Source of the DNA: Chrysomallon squamiferum
Taxonomy: Eukaryota > Mollusca > Gastropoda > Neomphalida > Peltospiridae
Assembly: GCA_012295275.1 (NCBI GenBank)
Contig: CM022673.1
Span: 10,449,288-10,513,287, forward strand
Direction of reading: 5' to 3'
DNA length: 64,000 nucleotides
Shown: positions 48,040 through 61,443 of the stretch, in pieces
Layout: each line of letters opens with the position of its first letter
Numbering within the stretch: the stretch's first letter is position 1
Translations under genes and position numbers: made by a program
The notes under the pieces: generated by a model
The model's database searches: none
Told to the model about the DNA's origin: nothing
The model's input: only the letters and a program-made list of their open reading frames with translations

Positions 48040-48410
48040 AACAAGGGAACATCAGAGAGAAAAAAACAGATAGATAAACAGTGAAAAAGAGACAAAGACA
48101 CAGAGGGAGTGTGGGAGGGAAGGAGAAACGTAAAGAGAAAAATAAAGATAAACAGTATAGAAAGAGAGACACAGAAAGTGAAAGAAAGAGATAGGTAGAT
48201 ATATGTATATAAAGATAAAACACACCCACAGAGTGACAGGGAACAAGAGAGAGAAGAAAGAAAAGCTGGGATACCTAGAAAGATAAAAGAAAGAGTGGAA
48301 GAGAAAGAAAATAAAATATATAAGATCAACACTGAGTGATGGAAAAAAAAAAAAAAATGGAAAAAAAACACACAAAACAAAAACAACACAAAAAATAATA
48401 ATAGGGATAC
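48040..48410 (+). repeat. Long purine-rich tract
   Basis: Nearly 370 bp of mostly A and G on the plus strand with a few breaks. A shorter, denser tract lies at about 23,890-24,000. Confidence 0.7.
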
Positions 48411-49169
48411 AGGGACTAAGAGTAATAGAAAATATAATGGGACAAATTGTATGAAGTCAGAACAAAAATAATAATTCCCAGGACTTGAAGGCTATATATA
48501 TATATAGAATATTAAAAATGCAGCTGTTACTTAAATAAACACAAGTAGCTAAATTAGTCATTTTAAAACATGTCTTGAATATCATATCACAAAATAATGA
48601 ATTCCATATGGCATACTTTTCTTTTTTCAATAAATATAAATAAATTATATTGCCTGAACTATTACACTTTCAGCATAATTAGCAATTTACAGTCCAATAT
48701 TTAATATAATGATGAAATTTGTACCAATGTGGAAGTCTCAGTTTCTCTCACTGGATGGTTGTGAAAACAATAATGAATTTAATTTTATAAAGTTTGGGAC
48801 ATTACTTTTTACAACATTGAAAAATTTTGCAGGCAGAGATACATTAATGATGAAATAATTTACAGAATATATCACAACTTTCAATAAGTTAGCATTATAT
48901 ATTTATAATTCTCTCTCTCTCTCCTTTATTTATATTTTTCTCTCTGACAAAGCTCTCTCCATACCCTCTCTCTGTTTCACTGTCATGTTTCCCTGCCTAC
49001 CCTCTATACAATTCTATCTCACTTGCTCTTTTGTTCAGTAACCAAAATACATAAATACAAAAAATAAATTAAAAAATAAGAATAAATTATAATTAAAACA
49101 TTAGCATAATTATATAATAATAATAATAATAATAAAATAAAAAAGTGATACTACACTGGTACAAACAAA

Positions 49170-49250
49170 AAGCTATGGACGAAGACTACCTATGAAGGCA
49201 CTTAGTTGATCAGGCTGAACGAAGTCTACCTAGGCAGGTGTTTAACTTAT
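49170..49250. repeat. Two-copy about 35-bp repeat
   Basis: ACGAAGACTACCTATGAAGG and ACGAAGTCTACCTAGGCAGG are adjacent variants of one unit. Confidence 0.6.
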
Positions 49251-52200
49251 CATCCCAGTATAAAAACTATCTGCTAAATAAGGCATTGCTTTTTAACATT
49301 TACACTTGTACCATTCATCAATGGCAGAGTCTTTGAAGCGGACATGAATCACCTGCTGGGTGAGAGACGATTATGAAGAAAATATGTTTTCTGTGAAAAC
49401 ACTCTTCCCACATTGCCATGGCCAAATCTGATGCACATACGACTGGTAACATTACATGGCTGAATGATTAAGTTTCTTTTAACGTTTAAGTTTCTGTTAT
49501 CTTCATGTGTTCTTATTCATCGCAGTGCACAAAATGTTTGGCTTGGAAGCCTTAAGAATTAATGTCCCCAAGCGAAGCAGACAAATCTGTTACTGCCAGG
49601 GCAAAACACAACAAAGACTAAATAAATATTTTGAAAAAAAGTAATAATAGAAGTAATATAAAAATCAATTAATTAATTAATTAAACACTTAAATACTTCA
49701 TAAGAAAGAAAGATCTAATAAACTGAGAGGGGAAATAATAATAAAATAAGTAAATAAATAAATAAATTTAAATATTAGACAATCCTCAAATACATTATAG
49801 GAGTCAAATAAATAAATAAAAACAATCATCAAATACATTATTGAAGAATTAGTAAAAAATTATTTTAGAAAGTAAGTAATTAATTGTAAATTTAATCTGA
49901 ATGCAAGTTACACTTACTTCACATATATAAATACTTAGACATTAACTGGCAAACCCAAGTTACAAAAAAATATTTTTGTTAAAACTTCTTTATCAAGTTA
50001 TCTTTTTTTCTTTACGTTCAAAGCAGATTTGAGAAATATTTTTAACATCAGAACTATGGTTTTTTGCACTTATACATAAAAATATAATATAGCTGTCAAA
50101 TTATATATTAATAAAAATACATGCCTCAAAACATTTACAAAATGTTGATATATTTTTGTTATGACTGGTAGAAATGAGAATTAACGAGCATTCCATCATT
50201 AATATTTGTGATTTTGAAAATAATATACAAAATTTTGATTAAAATCATACTGAACAGTAAACAAGCTTTTTTTTTTATTTTAATGTCATCAATACCTTTG
50301 TATTTTTGATCTTTTCAAACAAACAGGGGCTATATGGGATGAAACAAGTGTTTTACAGAGAGGTCAGAACAAGGCAACATATGATATTAAAATGTGGCCA
50401 GTGATATGGGTGGCTAATCTAATCAATATGTTTCTGGTGTTTATCTAGCTTTAAGAAAGGTGGGTATGTAACACCAAGATGAAACCTTTGCTGGCTTTGA
50501 CCAGAATGTGTCAGAGGTGGGTATGAAAATGGATCTTTGATCAAAAGGTTAACAAATCTCCAAAACAGATGAATTAACATCTCAATACTTTTAACATTAA
50601 ATGTTATTAGGTATCAAACATATGTAATAATAAAGGTAGTATGAACATACACCATAAATCAAAGGGAAACGTCTTCAGAAAGAATGGATAAAAGAACCTA
50701 TAATACTGTTACACATTTTATTATTACTGTGATCATGGTTTTTGTATAAAGATGAAGACAGGGGAAATCCACTATCACTACACTAAGAATTATTTTATTT
50801 ATTAGAAGATCTGTTATGTGAATTCATCTTTCTTCAAATGTACCATGCTATTTTATACACCATTTCTGATCCACCTCAAAAACATTGGATATTAAAATAT
50901 GACCTAAGTATGAGCGATTAATTTTGACAACATTGTTCATGCATTTCTCCATTGTTTACATAATCTGAAGAAATAAGGATATGTCATATAATGGACCTTT
51001 GCCAGATTTGTCCAGCATATCTCAGAGGTGGGTATGAAACTGAATCTTCGATCAAACAGTAACAATCTTGGGAATATCTGGCATTATTAAAAAAGTGCAC
51101 CAGTGAGATGAAGCAAAATAAACACATCTGTATCTAAATGCCATCTACGCCTCACCTGCCCTAGATAGGAAGATGTTGCTAATGGCAAACAGAAAACCAG
51201 ACCTAGAAACCTGCTCCAGGTAATTCAACTTTTACGATTAGTGACATTTCTTTTTGTTCTTCTCACCAGGCGGCAAATCATCAAATGTAGGGAAAAGAAA
51301 ACTTTGGTGTTCAAAGATAATGGAAAAAGAAAAAGGCTACGAAGTGCAAATATTTATGAAGATATTAATTCTTTCATGGTAAATGTTGATCTCGGTATCA
51401 GAATATCTTTTGCTTCATTTGTTTTCTCTAAAAACATAAAACCACAATAAAAGATAGTAATTACTTTTTTTTTCTTTTTTTTCCATGCAGTAGGATGGTT
51501 TTTAGGTTGGGTTTTTTTTTTTTTTTTCTTTTTTTTTCTTCTTCTGACAAGGAAAAAAACATAACAAAATGAAAAAAATTTTACAATAACATAATACTAA
51601 AACTGTCCAACAAATTTACCTACACACTTATTGGAAAAACTGTCTGTAACTCCAAAAAGTGTCTGTATCTCAGTGTATGAAACACATACAAAAGCACAAA
51701 AAACAACAAAGTGAGACACACACACACACACACAAAAAAACTATGGACAAAATAATATATATATATATAAGATATTAAAATATATTTTAAAAACTGAAGT
51801 GTTTTTATTTTCATTAAAAAAAGTTATCTGAAAGGAATTTGTTAAAGAAAAAACCCACAAAAAAACTGTAACTATGTCATCAAAACTTTATAAAAGTAAA
51901 CATGTATAGCCCATTTACGCAGTGATTATCATTAAGTAATATTAACCATCCATCATATGCAACATCCATGTCTCAAACCAAAAACATAAATAACTTTAAA
52001 AATGCCTTTTTATTTACCTACAACATGTATCATTATATCTTAATCTTCTTTCAAAAACAAATTCTAGCTTACGGTACACAACAACTGCACTAAGTTTATC
52101 AGGAAATCAACCAAGCATGCTAACCAACAGGCCAGGCAGTTAAAGATCAGTGGGAAGGTGAGAGTACAGCTGGAAAGTTGAATCACGAATGGCAACTTGG

Positions 52201-54322
52201 AAGGGAAGGTGCCTGAGTGAGCAGGCACCGACAGTTGGTAGAAGAGATAAATTGTGCCAAAAACTGTTCGAGTGCAATCAGACCTGAAGAAAATCTAAAC
52301 TTTTTTTTTTAAAAAGAAGGAAAAGGGGAAAAAGTAAATGATAAGGAATGTGATTTTTGGGTGGTCAGTAACATTTGTTTTATCTGTTTACACAGACTGA
52401 AACAAAAAAAAAACAAAAAAAAACAATAAAATAAAATAAAATAAATAATAAATAATAATAAATTATATGTTACTGACACCACTGATTTTATATACAGTTT
52501 TGCTTTGGGAGGTTGGTGTTGATGTAAATAGATAAAAAAGAAAAGAAAGTAACAGTTTACTACAATAGTTACCTTTCAGAAAATAGTGAAGAAAGACAGT
52601 TTTTCATACAAAAAAACAACTTTTTACCTTAAATATCTGAAATATACAAGAATAATAAAAAAAAAATTTAAAAGATGAAGCTTTTAGTCATACAAGTGAT
52701 ACAAACAGAAAATAAAAATGTTCTTGAATAGAGAAAAAAAAATTAAAAAATGAATAAATAAAAATAATAAATAAATAAAAAAAAAACCACTTACTACCTG
52801 ACCCACTCAAAAAAGAAAAACCTCTTTCAGACTAAAAGCAGCAGGAAAGAAGAAAAAGGAAAAAAAGACCCTTGGGTGTCAGCCCCAACAGTGAAAACTA
52901 TTTTCTTATGCTGGGATAACATGAAATAAAAAACTTTTCATAAACACAAGAAGTATTACTGTTTCAACCTGAAAGGATGACATATTGCAAAAAAAAAAAA
53001 ATAATAATAAAAAATATAGGGAAGAAAAAGAGATAGGGAAGAATGCATGGAAAAAAAAAAAAAAAGTGAGAGAAAAAAAAAACAAAGAAGGAAACATTTG
53101 TGTATGACAGTTATGATAGTTATTTTCTTATGAAGACGTAAACAGAAAAGAAGAAGAAATAGTAAACATTTAATAGTAGCTTTTTGGTAACAAAAAAATA
53201 GATATTTTTTAAAGTGTTAATCAATCTGAACTCCCCATTTAATCATGTGATTTTAAAAGAAGTCTAATAAGAAATAATAATAATAATAATGATAATAATA
53301 GAACACCTTGTATAATGATTCACAATCATGAACAAACAGAAGAGAAAGGCATTAATGTCCAGTAATAAAATGTGAATTTCTAATTATTAAAGTTTTGTGT
53401 GTGTGTATTTGTCTTTATAACTGTTTTTGTACATACATCCATTAGTGTACTCAAAAAAAGATAACATATTCTAATAGTAAGTTAATCCTTAACTATTAAG
53501 AAATTAGAAATTAGAGAAATTTAGAAAGAAGAGAACAGGTGTTGGAAGATGTTAATATTACCAGTTTAATTATGGAATGCTGCTTATTCCACACATTTTG
53601 TGTTTCGAGCATTCTACTGTCAGTTGTGTGAGTGAATGTCATCAGTAGGTAAGTTATTGCTATTTGTAATCATTTCATCTTCAAGTCTTCAAGAAAGCAA
53701 GGATTTTTAGAATAACAGTATGCTTATCAATTTTCAACACCCTTACTGTCTGTCGAATGGTTTTAATTTTTTTTTTTTTAAAAGGTAGATAATTAACCTG
53801 CATCGTTATTTTTAAATAAAACTTATTAACCTATCAAAATTATTTTATATTAGCAACTGTTGGATTGGGTTAGGTTAGGTAAGTCGAACTGGTATTTTTA
53901 TGTATCAGCTATTTAAAATATACATCATTATAAAGAATAAAACCCTATGTTTAGTTTTGTTTATCTAATTAATTTACTAAAAGTCTCACTGCAAATTATT
54001 TTATGTATAAACAAAATCGTTAACCTTTTTTTTTTAATTTTTAATTTTTTTTTAAATGGTTTAAAATGCCAGCTTGAAATGATTTCCTCATCATTTGGCA
54101 ATTATTCGGTGTTGGACAAACTTGATTTTCATCAAAAGATGAAACCGGAATCCTCTCCACATGCTAACTGATAAGTCACACATAGAAAAAACATTTTCTG
54201 ATCTGGCATGAAAGTCCTGCTGAGAAAAACAGTACCAAACTACCTGTCTACATTTACGTTTTATCTCAAAACTATCACTGTGGTATCAACGTTGCTTCAC
54301 TGTTATAGCAGGTGCTGTATCT

Positions 54323-54336
54323 GTTGCCGTGGCAAC
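54323..54336. promoter_or_regulatory. Palindromic RFX X-box candidate
   Basis: GTTGCC-GT-GGCAAC matches the X-box form GTNRCC-N(0-3)-RGYAAC in both halves. It lies upstream of the liprin-beta exon-1 start, with no gene recognised beside it. Confidence 0.5.
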
Positions 54337-56947
54337 CAGAAAACAGACTTGATTCCTGTCTCAATCAGGCAGTCCTGCCGAGATACCCTCTGCCATGTTT
54401 TTGCCATCTCAGACATTTCTTATCTCTTCCTCTGCAAGATTTTACACATCAAGGTATGAAGTTATAAATGGTGCCATGAAAAGTTATTAAAGGGTTGGTG
54501 TATGTATTAATTGTACCAACTAGCAGATAAATTAATTCACTGTTTTTATCTATGCTAAGTGTTTTCCATATAACTTCATTTCTTCTAATGGATTAATCAT
54601 TAAGTCGTATTTTTGTGATATTTATAATCTTTTTGGGATGTGTTCTATATAAGTTATAACCATACTTTCCTGATAGACAGGAACTTTTTTGGTGTGTGTG
54701 TGTGTATGTGGATGCCTGCCTGGAAATAATCTATTTTGGTGCTTTTGATATCACCTTTTTGTTTCCAAAGAGACTAAAACATTTGTGCCATCTTTAGGAA
54801 TTGCTGTCTTTTCTTCTTTCTTTTTCTAGGTGAGTTTGATTCCTTTGATGTGACTTTTTTTCCTAATTATTAAGTCCTATTTTTACTATGTTTATTCTCT
54901 ATACTGAAAATGAAGTTTTTGTCATCTGTTTAACTGTTTTCAAACATATAACTTTATCATAATGTTAATGGTTGTTTTTTTTTAGACTTGAAAAATTATT
55001 AATAAATTAGTTTTAATCAGTTTTCCAAATTATTATATAACTTTTTCCCCCATCTTTTAATGTGTACAGAATAATCTGACTCTCTTCAGTTTATGATATG
55101 ACCTGTGTTACTTCTTTTCTTTCTAACTTTAAAATTCATTGAAGTTTTGATTTTTGTATTAATCAGTTTTCCACTTTGTGAAACCATACCTTTTAATATG
55201 TTGTCTATTAAACACATCACTAATTTTCAACCTAGTTTTTAACTGAAAAGTGGTACGAATTAGCTACCATTTCCATCATGAATATTATTAATGGATAGAG
55301 GAACTAGATTCAACAGCTAAACACGGATGCCTGGTAAGTTCCATTTAATTAATTTAAGAAACACTTTATATATTTACACACATACGCACACACATACACC
55401 ACAAATCAGTGGTTAATTCATAAACCATTACTCCCAACAAGAACAAAAGTCAATGTGGTTATCAAACATGAACAAACAAAATAAAAATAAATAAATCTCA
55501 AAACAACAATATAGAAATCTTAAAAAAAAAAAAAAAAGAAAGTGAAGATAATAATCTCACCCTAACAATGATCAACTTCTTCAAAGTCTGCTTCAGATCC
55601 ATCATTTACTTTTGAAATGGCTATAACGTTATTTCAACGTGAATTACTCCTGCACATACTCATACACTTATACATCTTCAAGAACTAACATTATATACTA
55701 AACACTGTGACAGTGAGTTGATCATACCTAATCCCTGAGTTAATGATACAAGATAAAAAAGCCAGACTAATATGTCACCTAGTCAAAAATGACCTCTGTG
55801 AGGTAATAACAAACTCTACAACTATGTAATGGTCAAAAATGACAGCAAGTGACCAGTGACTACTTAAAGCTAATAAAACTGACCTATATATCTACTGGTC
55901 AGTGTAAAAGTAAACTAACAGTATTTGTAAGCAGCTAATGAGGGACCAAGAACTAATGTATACACTGGACAATGGACCAACAGTGTTAAAAGTTAATAAA
56001 GGTTATTACACTGCAACAAAAAAGGGAAGCCACTGTAACAACAAACAGGTAACACCTTTGTTCTTTTCTCAACAGGTGAGTGAAAGGTGGAACTGCCTCA
56101 AGCTATCAGACATGTTATAAACACTTTATACAAGTTTACAGCAGCTCACACTGATTGAAGGAAGCAGATGAAGGGAGATAACCACAACTGACTTAATTCT
56201 TAAAGTTTTTTTTTTTTTTTTTTTACATATGTGATTGGTTGAGGTTATTGAAATTTCTAGGTTTGAAAACTACTGTTGTAATAAGCCGTAAATAGAATTC
56301 ATATATTTTAAATTATGATGAACAATTCTAATAACTCCTATTTTAGGATTTAAATTCAAAATGATAAATTTGGAATTTGAATTGAATGTATAAAATAACA
56401 TTAAAAAAGTTTCACACATACTTGGATTTAAAATGGGTTAAAAAATAAAAAATTCATAAAATAAACTGACTCTGAAATTTTAAAATGAGAATATAATTTT
56501 CCCATGTATTATGTGTATCAAGCATCTACTTCCATCTCAAGAACACACTTTCTGATGTCCACACACCACTACTTACAACATGTACACCAACTGGTCACTT
56601 GGAACTATGCGAATTACACTACTTGACTTGTCACTATAGAAAGGCTGATGATTTCATCTCAGCTTGAAATCTTTTGAAAACTGCTATATAACATTCTATC
56701 AGATTATGATAGCATCATGTAATGTTTCCTTTTATATAATAACTAGTTAAAATATCAAAGTATATTAGTTATACCATATCATAATTATGGTATAAAATTA
56801 AATACACACACAGGCAGCAATAATTAAATAAAAAAAATTATAAATTGCATATTACTTTAAATTTAAAAAAGTGAAATTTAAATATTTTTAATAAATAAAT
56901 AAATAAATAATGTAAACTTTAAAAAACTAAATGATATAAATCCTCAC

Positions 56948-56971
56948 CTCTTTGGCACTTGCGTTTCCCAT
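56948..56971 (-). CDS. Candidate alternative first exon encoding MGNASAKE
   Basis: An ATG in a strong context (A at -3, G at +4) is followed by eight codons, then a good donor (GAG/GTGAGG) in phase 0. Phase 0 fits liprin-beta exon 2. MGNxxxK resembles an N-myristoylation signal and also the first residues of the cAMP-dependent kinase catalytic subunit. The exon could therefore belong to another minus-strand gene whose body I cannot see. It is too short to prove by eye. Confidence 0.35.
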
Positions 56972-58339
56972 AGTTAAAAAGTATAATGACAAGTAATCGT
57001 GGTAGTTCTACTGAACATTCACCAAATGGTCGAGTCAGTCTGATGAATGGTTACACAAGATATGTGTATTATCTGTATTGTCCGTTTCAGAATAAACAAT
57101 CAATGATAGAAATGTAAACAGATTTCCCGTTTTGTCACACAAATGTCCTCTGATGAACTAACAATACATTTTTCTACCTCAGAGCCTTTAAGCTATTAAC
57201 AAACACAGCAGATGTGACTGGTAATAAATATGAGTAGAGATAGAGTAGAGTGTGCTAACATCAGTTTAGAGTACGTTAATAACAGTTTAGACAATCTTCT
57301 TAACAATTTAGAATACATTCACATCAAACAGTACAGATCATTCTTATTATGTTCATGTCACAACCTATAATGTTTTCCTGTATCACAAAATAATTATGCA
57401 CTAGGTCCACATTATAAAATATACAGCATATTAATATCACAACAATGAATTCAAATCAGGTAAAACAGGTATGTTTAAAGTTCAATAAGAAAAGCAACAA
57501 AAAACCCACAATATCAAGTTTCCGAGAACTTGAATTATAAACAGACGTGTTAGAACTGGACAGCACCTGACCTAATGTTATCTTCTTAATTTCCAGATTT
57601 TTTTTTTCAAGCGTATCCTTGATGTATGACAAATAATTGGCTAGAATGTTGTTGTTTTTTTCTGTGTGAACTTGTAATCACACCTGTGTCAAAACCTATT
57701 TGGTGTGCCTTTATTAACGTTTGTTACTTATCCATTTACTTATTTAGATCCTGAGAGATGCTGTTTGTGGGTGACACGAAAAGGTCAAGCGAAATTCCTA
57801 AGGACAGAGGACTACATCACCAATGAAAAGAGCACAACAGAACTCTGATGACCCCTCGACTCACGAAATGTTTGAGTGCTTTTAGATTTTAATTAATTAA
57901 TTAAATAATTATAACAAAGGTAATTTTCTTCTTTTTCTTTTTTTTTTAAAATCTAATCTCTGTTTCTTCTGATAACCTTAATGATTAAATATTAAAATTA
58001 TTTGTGTTGATAAGCTTTCAGAATTAATTTTTAACAGAGATGCAGCACATCCAATGAAAAAAACAACAAAAAAGTGAAAAATCCCTTTTTTCAAGTAATG
58101 ACTCCTCTGTAACTAATTACTTGAATTGTGAATATCCACTTTTATCAGCACTTGCTCTTCCAAATGATTACATTTTGGTTATTTACGGTAATGTATCATC
58201 ACAAGTATATATATCCTTTCTCGAGTTACACAGGAAAGTTTGAAATTACATTCCGTTATGCCAGTACTAAACTGCACATAACGTAACCTCCTCACACAAT
58301 CCCTTCTGTTTTCAAACACGCAGCAAAGTCTTTCATATA

Positions 58340-58605
58340 TTTTTAAAAATCACAGGCAAGTTCAGGTAAATCCAACACGACACCAAGAGATACACTATCA
58401 CAATAAAATGTAGTATACAAAGTTATTTATGCAGTTTTAAAAATACAGGTTATTTCAGGTAAATCCAACAAGACACCAAGAGATACACTATCACAATAAA
58501 ATGTACTATACAAAGTTATTTATACAGTTTTTAAAAAATACAGGTATGTTCAGATAAATCTTAAAGAGATACAATATCATAATATAATGCTGCATACAAA
58601 TGGAA
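58340..58605. repeat. Tandem repeat, about 94-bp unit, nearly three copies
   Basis: TTCAGGTAAATCCAACA and ACACCAAGAGATACACTATC recur at offsets of 93 and 95 bp. The first two copies are almost identical, which points to a recent duplication. Confidence 0.85.
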
Positions 58606-59707
58606 TCTTCATCAAACACAACCTGTGAAATACATCAAAATTAATTAACTCCCCAAAAAAATGTCTACTATAAAATGGCAACTGAACATGAAATTAGTTT
58701 CTTTTTGCATGACCGAACAAGAGTCAAGTTACAGTGTATCTAACCCACATATATTAATTGTCAGAATGTCATGTCCGAACAATAAACCATAAGAAATACT
58801 GGTACACAGTACACAAAGTGAGTGAATGTGTGTCAGAAGATGTAGTGTTTGTTAGCCTGCCCAGCTGTTGTGTTTACCCAACACAATGGCTGTATTGCTG
58901 TCACCCCGCCCAGGAATGGGTCAGTGCATGGTATGTAGATCAGTCAGCTACATGTAAGGACTGACACAGTGCTGGCATAGATGTCTTCATTTTAGATGAC
59001 TATGCAAGAATGACGAGGCTCTTCCAACATCCACTGAGCATGTGAGTATCATTATAGCGAGAAATTTGACAATCTCAAAGAAAATTGGCAAATTTGTGAA
59101 TTGATGGTTGTTTAATGAGGAGATTTTGAAACATATGGATAGTCATTTTTTTTTTAAAGTTTTTAAAAAATTAAAAGTTTTAGTATTATTTTTTTTTTTT
59201 AAACATAATGAAAAACTGTTTTTACTTCAATATGTTTCATACATAAAGAATTAATATTAACTAACAAGCAAAATTATATATTTGGCTAGTAAAATGTTTT
59301 AAAAATGTAAATAAAAACTTTCCAATAAATAATTAACTGTATTAAAATACTGAAAATATTATCTGGATGCACATACTTAGAAAATTGTATAAGATATCTT
59401 ACCAGTTGAAAAATTAATGTCAAGCAATTAATTTTTTTGTATTAAAATAATCTGCAAAACAATCCCTCAGGAACATCCATTAACCATTAATGCAACCATA
59501 ATTTAATTCCATTTTCTCCCCCATTTTTATTTATTTGTGGGTAGTGGGTCTTTTTAATATGCTATTACCTAAATTTTTTCACAAAATCATCCTTTATAAA
59601 GGTATTTTGTTTCATTTTGAAAATACAAATGAGCTGATCTGTAATATAAATATTTAACAATTGACTATCCAGATATATGTTCAAATAACATACCATATAA
59701 CTATCAG

Positions 59708-59710
<3 letters not shown>

Positions 59711-59769
<59 letters not shown>
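59711..59769 (+). repeat. (AC)n microsatellite
   Basis: An uninterrupted AC run of about 29 units. Shorter AC runs occur at 17,217-17,247, 12,950-12,968 and 31,790-31,811. Confidence 0.95.
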
Positions 59770-59770
<1 letters not shown>

Positions 59771-60419
59771 CCAAATTAAAGTAACCTAAATAGATGAGTT
59801 TTTTTGTTTTTTTACTAATCAATGATAAAACAAATCAAAAAACAAAAAATTTGAGATTTAAAAATAAATGCTGTGATGATCTGATAAAAGCATTCTGTAC
59901 TCATATGACACGTGCATTAAAACACCATTATACCCCCATTTTATTTAAAGTTTAATGTAATCACTGACTAACTGCTCATTAAATTAATCAGTTCCAGTCT
60001 ATCAGATTTCAGATGTGTTAGTCATACTACTACAAAGCTCAATGAACCTTATTAATTTAATAAGATGTGAAAGGAATGCATTTAACAGTTCATCCTTTTC
60101 CATTGATTAGCCAGGCCAGGGAAAAATACACAGAATGTGATATTGACTCATATCAAGAAAAATATGCATGGAATTAGATTTCCCTTGTATGAAATAACAA
60201 AGCAGTAGCAGCAGTAGTAGTAGTAGTAATGATGTTGATGATGATAGAAAGATAAACATATGAAAATTATGTGTATAAATTACATTTCATTAGTATGTAT
60301 TTATAGTAATAATGCTGATGTTGATAATGACGAACTGCAAAAAGATTGGACTTAAAATTATTAAACTAATGAGAAGGACTAAAAACTGTTTTGACATAAT
60401 GATGATGATATACAATAAA

Positions 60420-60466
<47 letters not shown>

Positions 60467-61083
60467 TTCTTAAAATATTCAGTGGAAATTATAACATTTC
60501 ACTATAATAATAGTAGTAAGAAGAAGAAGAAATCTGCAGAAATGACAAAGAATACTACCGACACATCAAAAAATATGTTAAAAAAAAAAAATAATAATTT
60601 ATCTGTATATTGAAATAATAATAATAGTAACTCTTATTATTATTAAGTTTTACTAACCTTTAATTTTTTATTTTTTTTTTTTAGTAAAAAAGAAAGTAAA
60701 AAGTATATATCACAGGAATAGAAAATTATGTTTTCTATAAATCAAAACTCCATTTAAGAAACATGACTGAGACTGCTGTTTACTTATTTCTAACTGAATA
60801 CAATAAATTATTGTTTCTAATATTTACTTTGATAATGTAAATAATATAAAGATTTTAATACAAAAGTAAGCATCAATGTGAATATTCAGTGCAGAAAGTT
60901 CAACTGTCAACTGAGAAACCTGCAAGAGTTGTCATTCTTGCTTAATGTATATTTTTAAAAATTACTAGAAAAATGTATTAGCCAGCTTGCAATATACTAG
61001 TAATCTGAAGTTAATTCATTTATTTTATTTTTGATATAATGATATACTGAATGTGTATAAAATAAATGTATTATGTGAGACAA

Positions 61084-61126
<43 letters not shown>

Positions 61127-61253
61127 TAAAAAAAATAAATAAAATAAATATAATAAAATAAAAATACTATCAAATATATATCATTTTAAATTAATGGTTG
61201 GGAACCAAGAAATTTAATAATGATTGTTTTGTTAACTTCTTCTAAAAAATATA

Positions 61254-61256
<3 letters not shown>

Positions 61257-61308
<52 letters not shown>
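61257..61308. repeat. (AT)n microsatellite
   Basis: An AT run of about 25 units. A shorter one lies at 60,430-60,466. Confidence 0.95.
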
Positions 61309-61311
<3 letters not shown>

Positions 61312-61409
61312 TCATGCTTCTGTTTATTTACACAAGTATTTATAAATGCTTATACTGCTAACACAAGGTTTTATTACAACATTTAATGAAGTCAATAATA
61401 ATAATACAA

Positions 61410-61443
<34 letters not shown>

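Noticed and set aside
47997-48389. 130-codon open frame on the minus strand
   Set aside because: Its composition (Phe, Leu, Ser) is what a polypurine tract gives on the opposite strand. No homology or splice support.
51120-51220. Possible 23-nt microexon ending GGGCAG/GTGAGG on the minus strand
   Set aside because: It can be drawn with consensus sites but has no protein evidence, and equally good sites occur on the other strand in the same 60 bp.
53865-53885. Telomere-like TTAGGTTAGG
   Set aside because: Only two units; chance or a SINE fragment is enough to explain it.
55938-56120. Plus-strand 60-codon frame with an apparent 27-bp intron (GTAACA to CAACAG) and a strong donor
   Set aside because: The intron would be far too short, there is no homology, and the composition is not coding-like.
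58750-59045. Possible Tc1/mariner transposase remnant on the plus strand (DVFILDDYARMTRL resembles a DDNARPHR-type motif)
   Set aside because: One short degenerate match with an in-frame stop just before it. No inverted repeats were seen.
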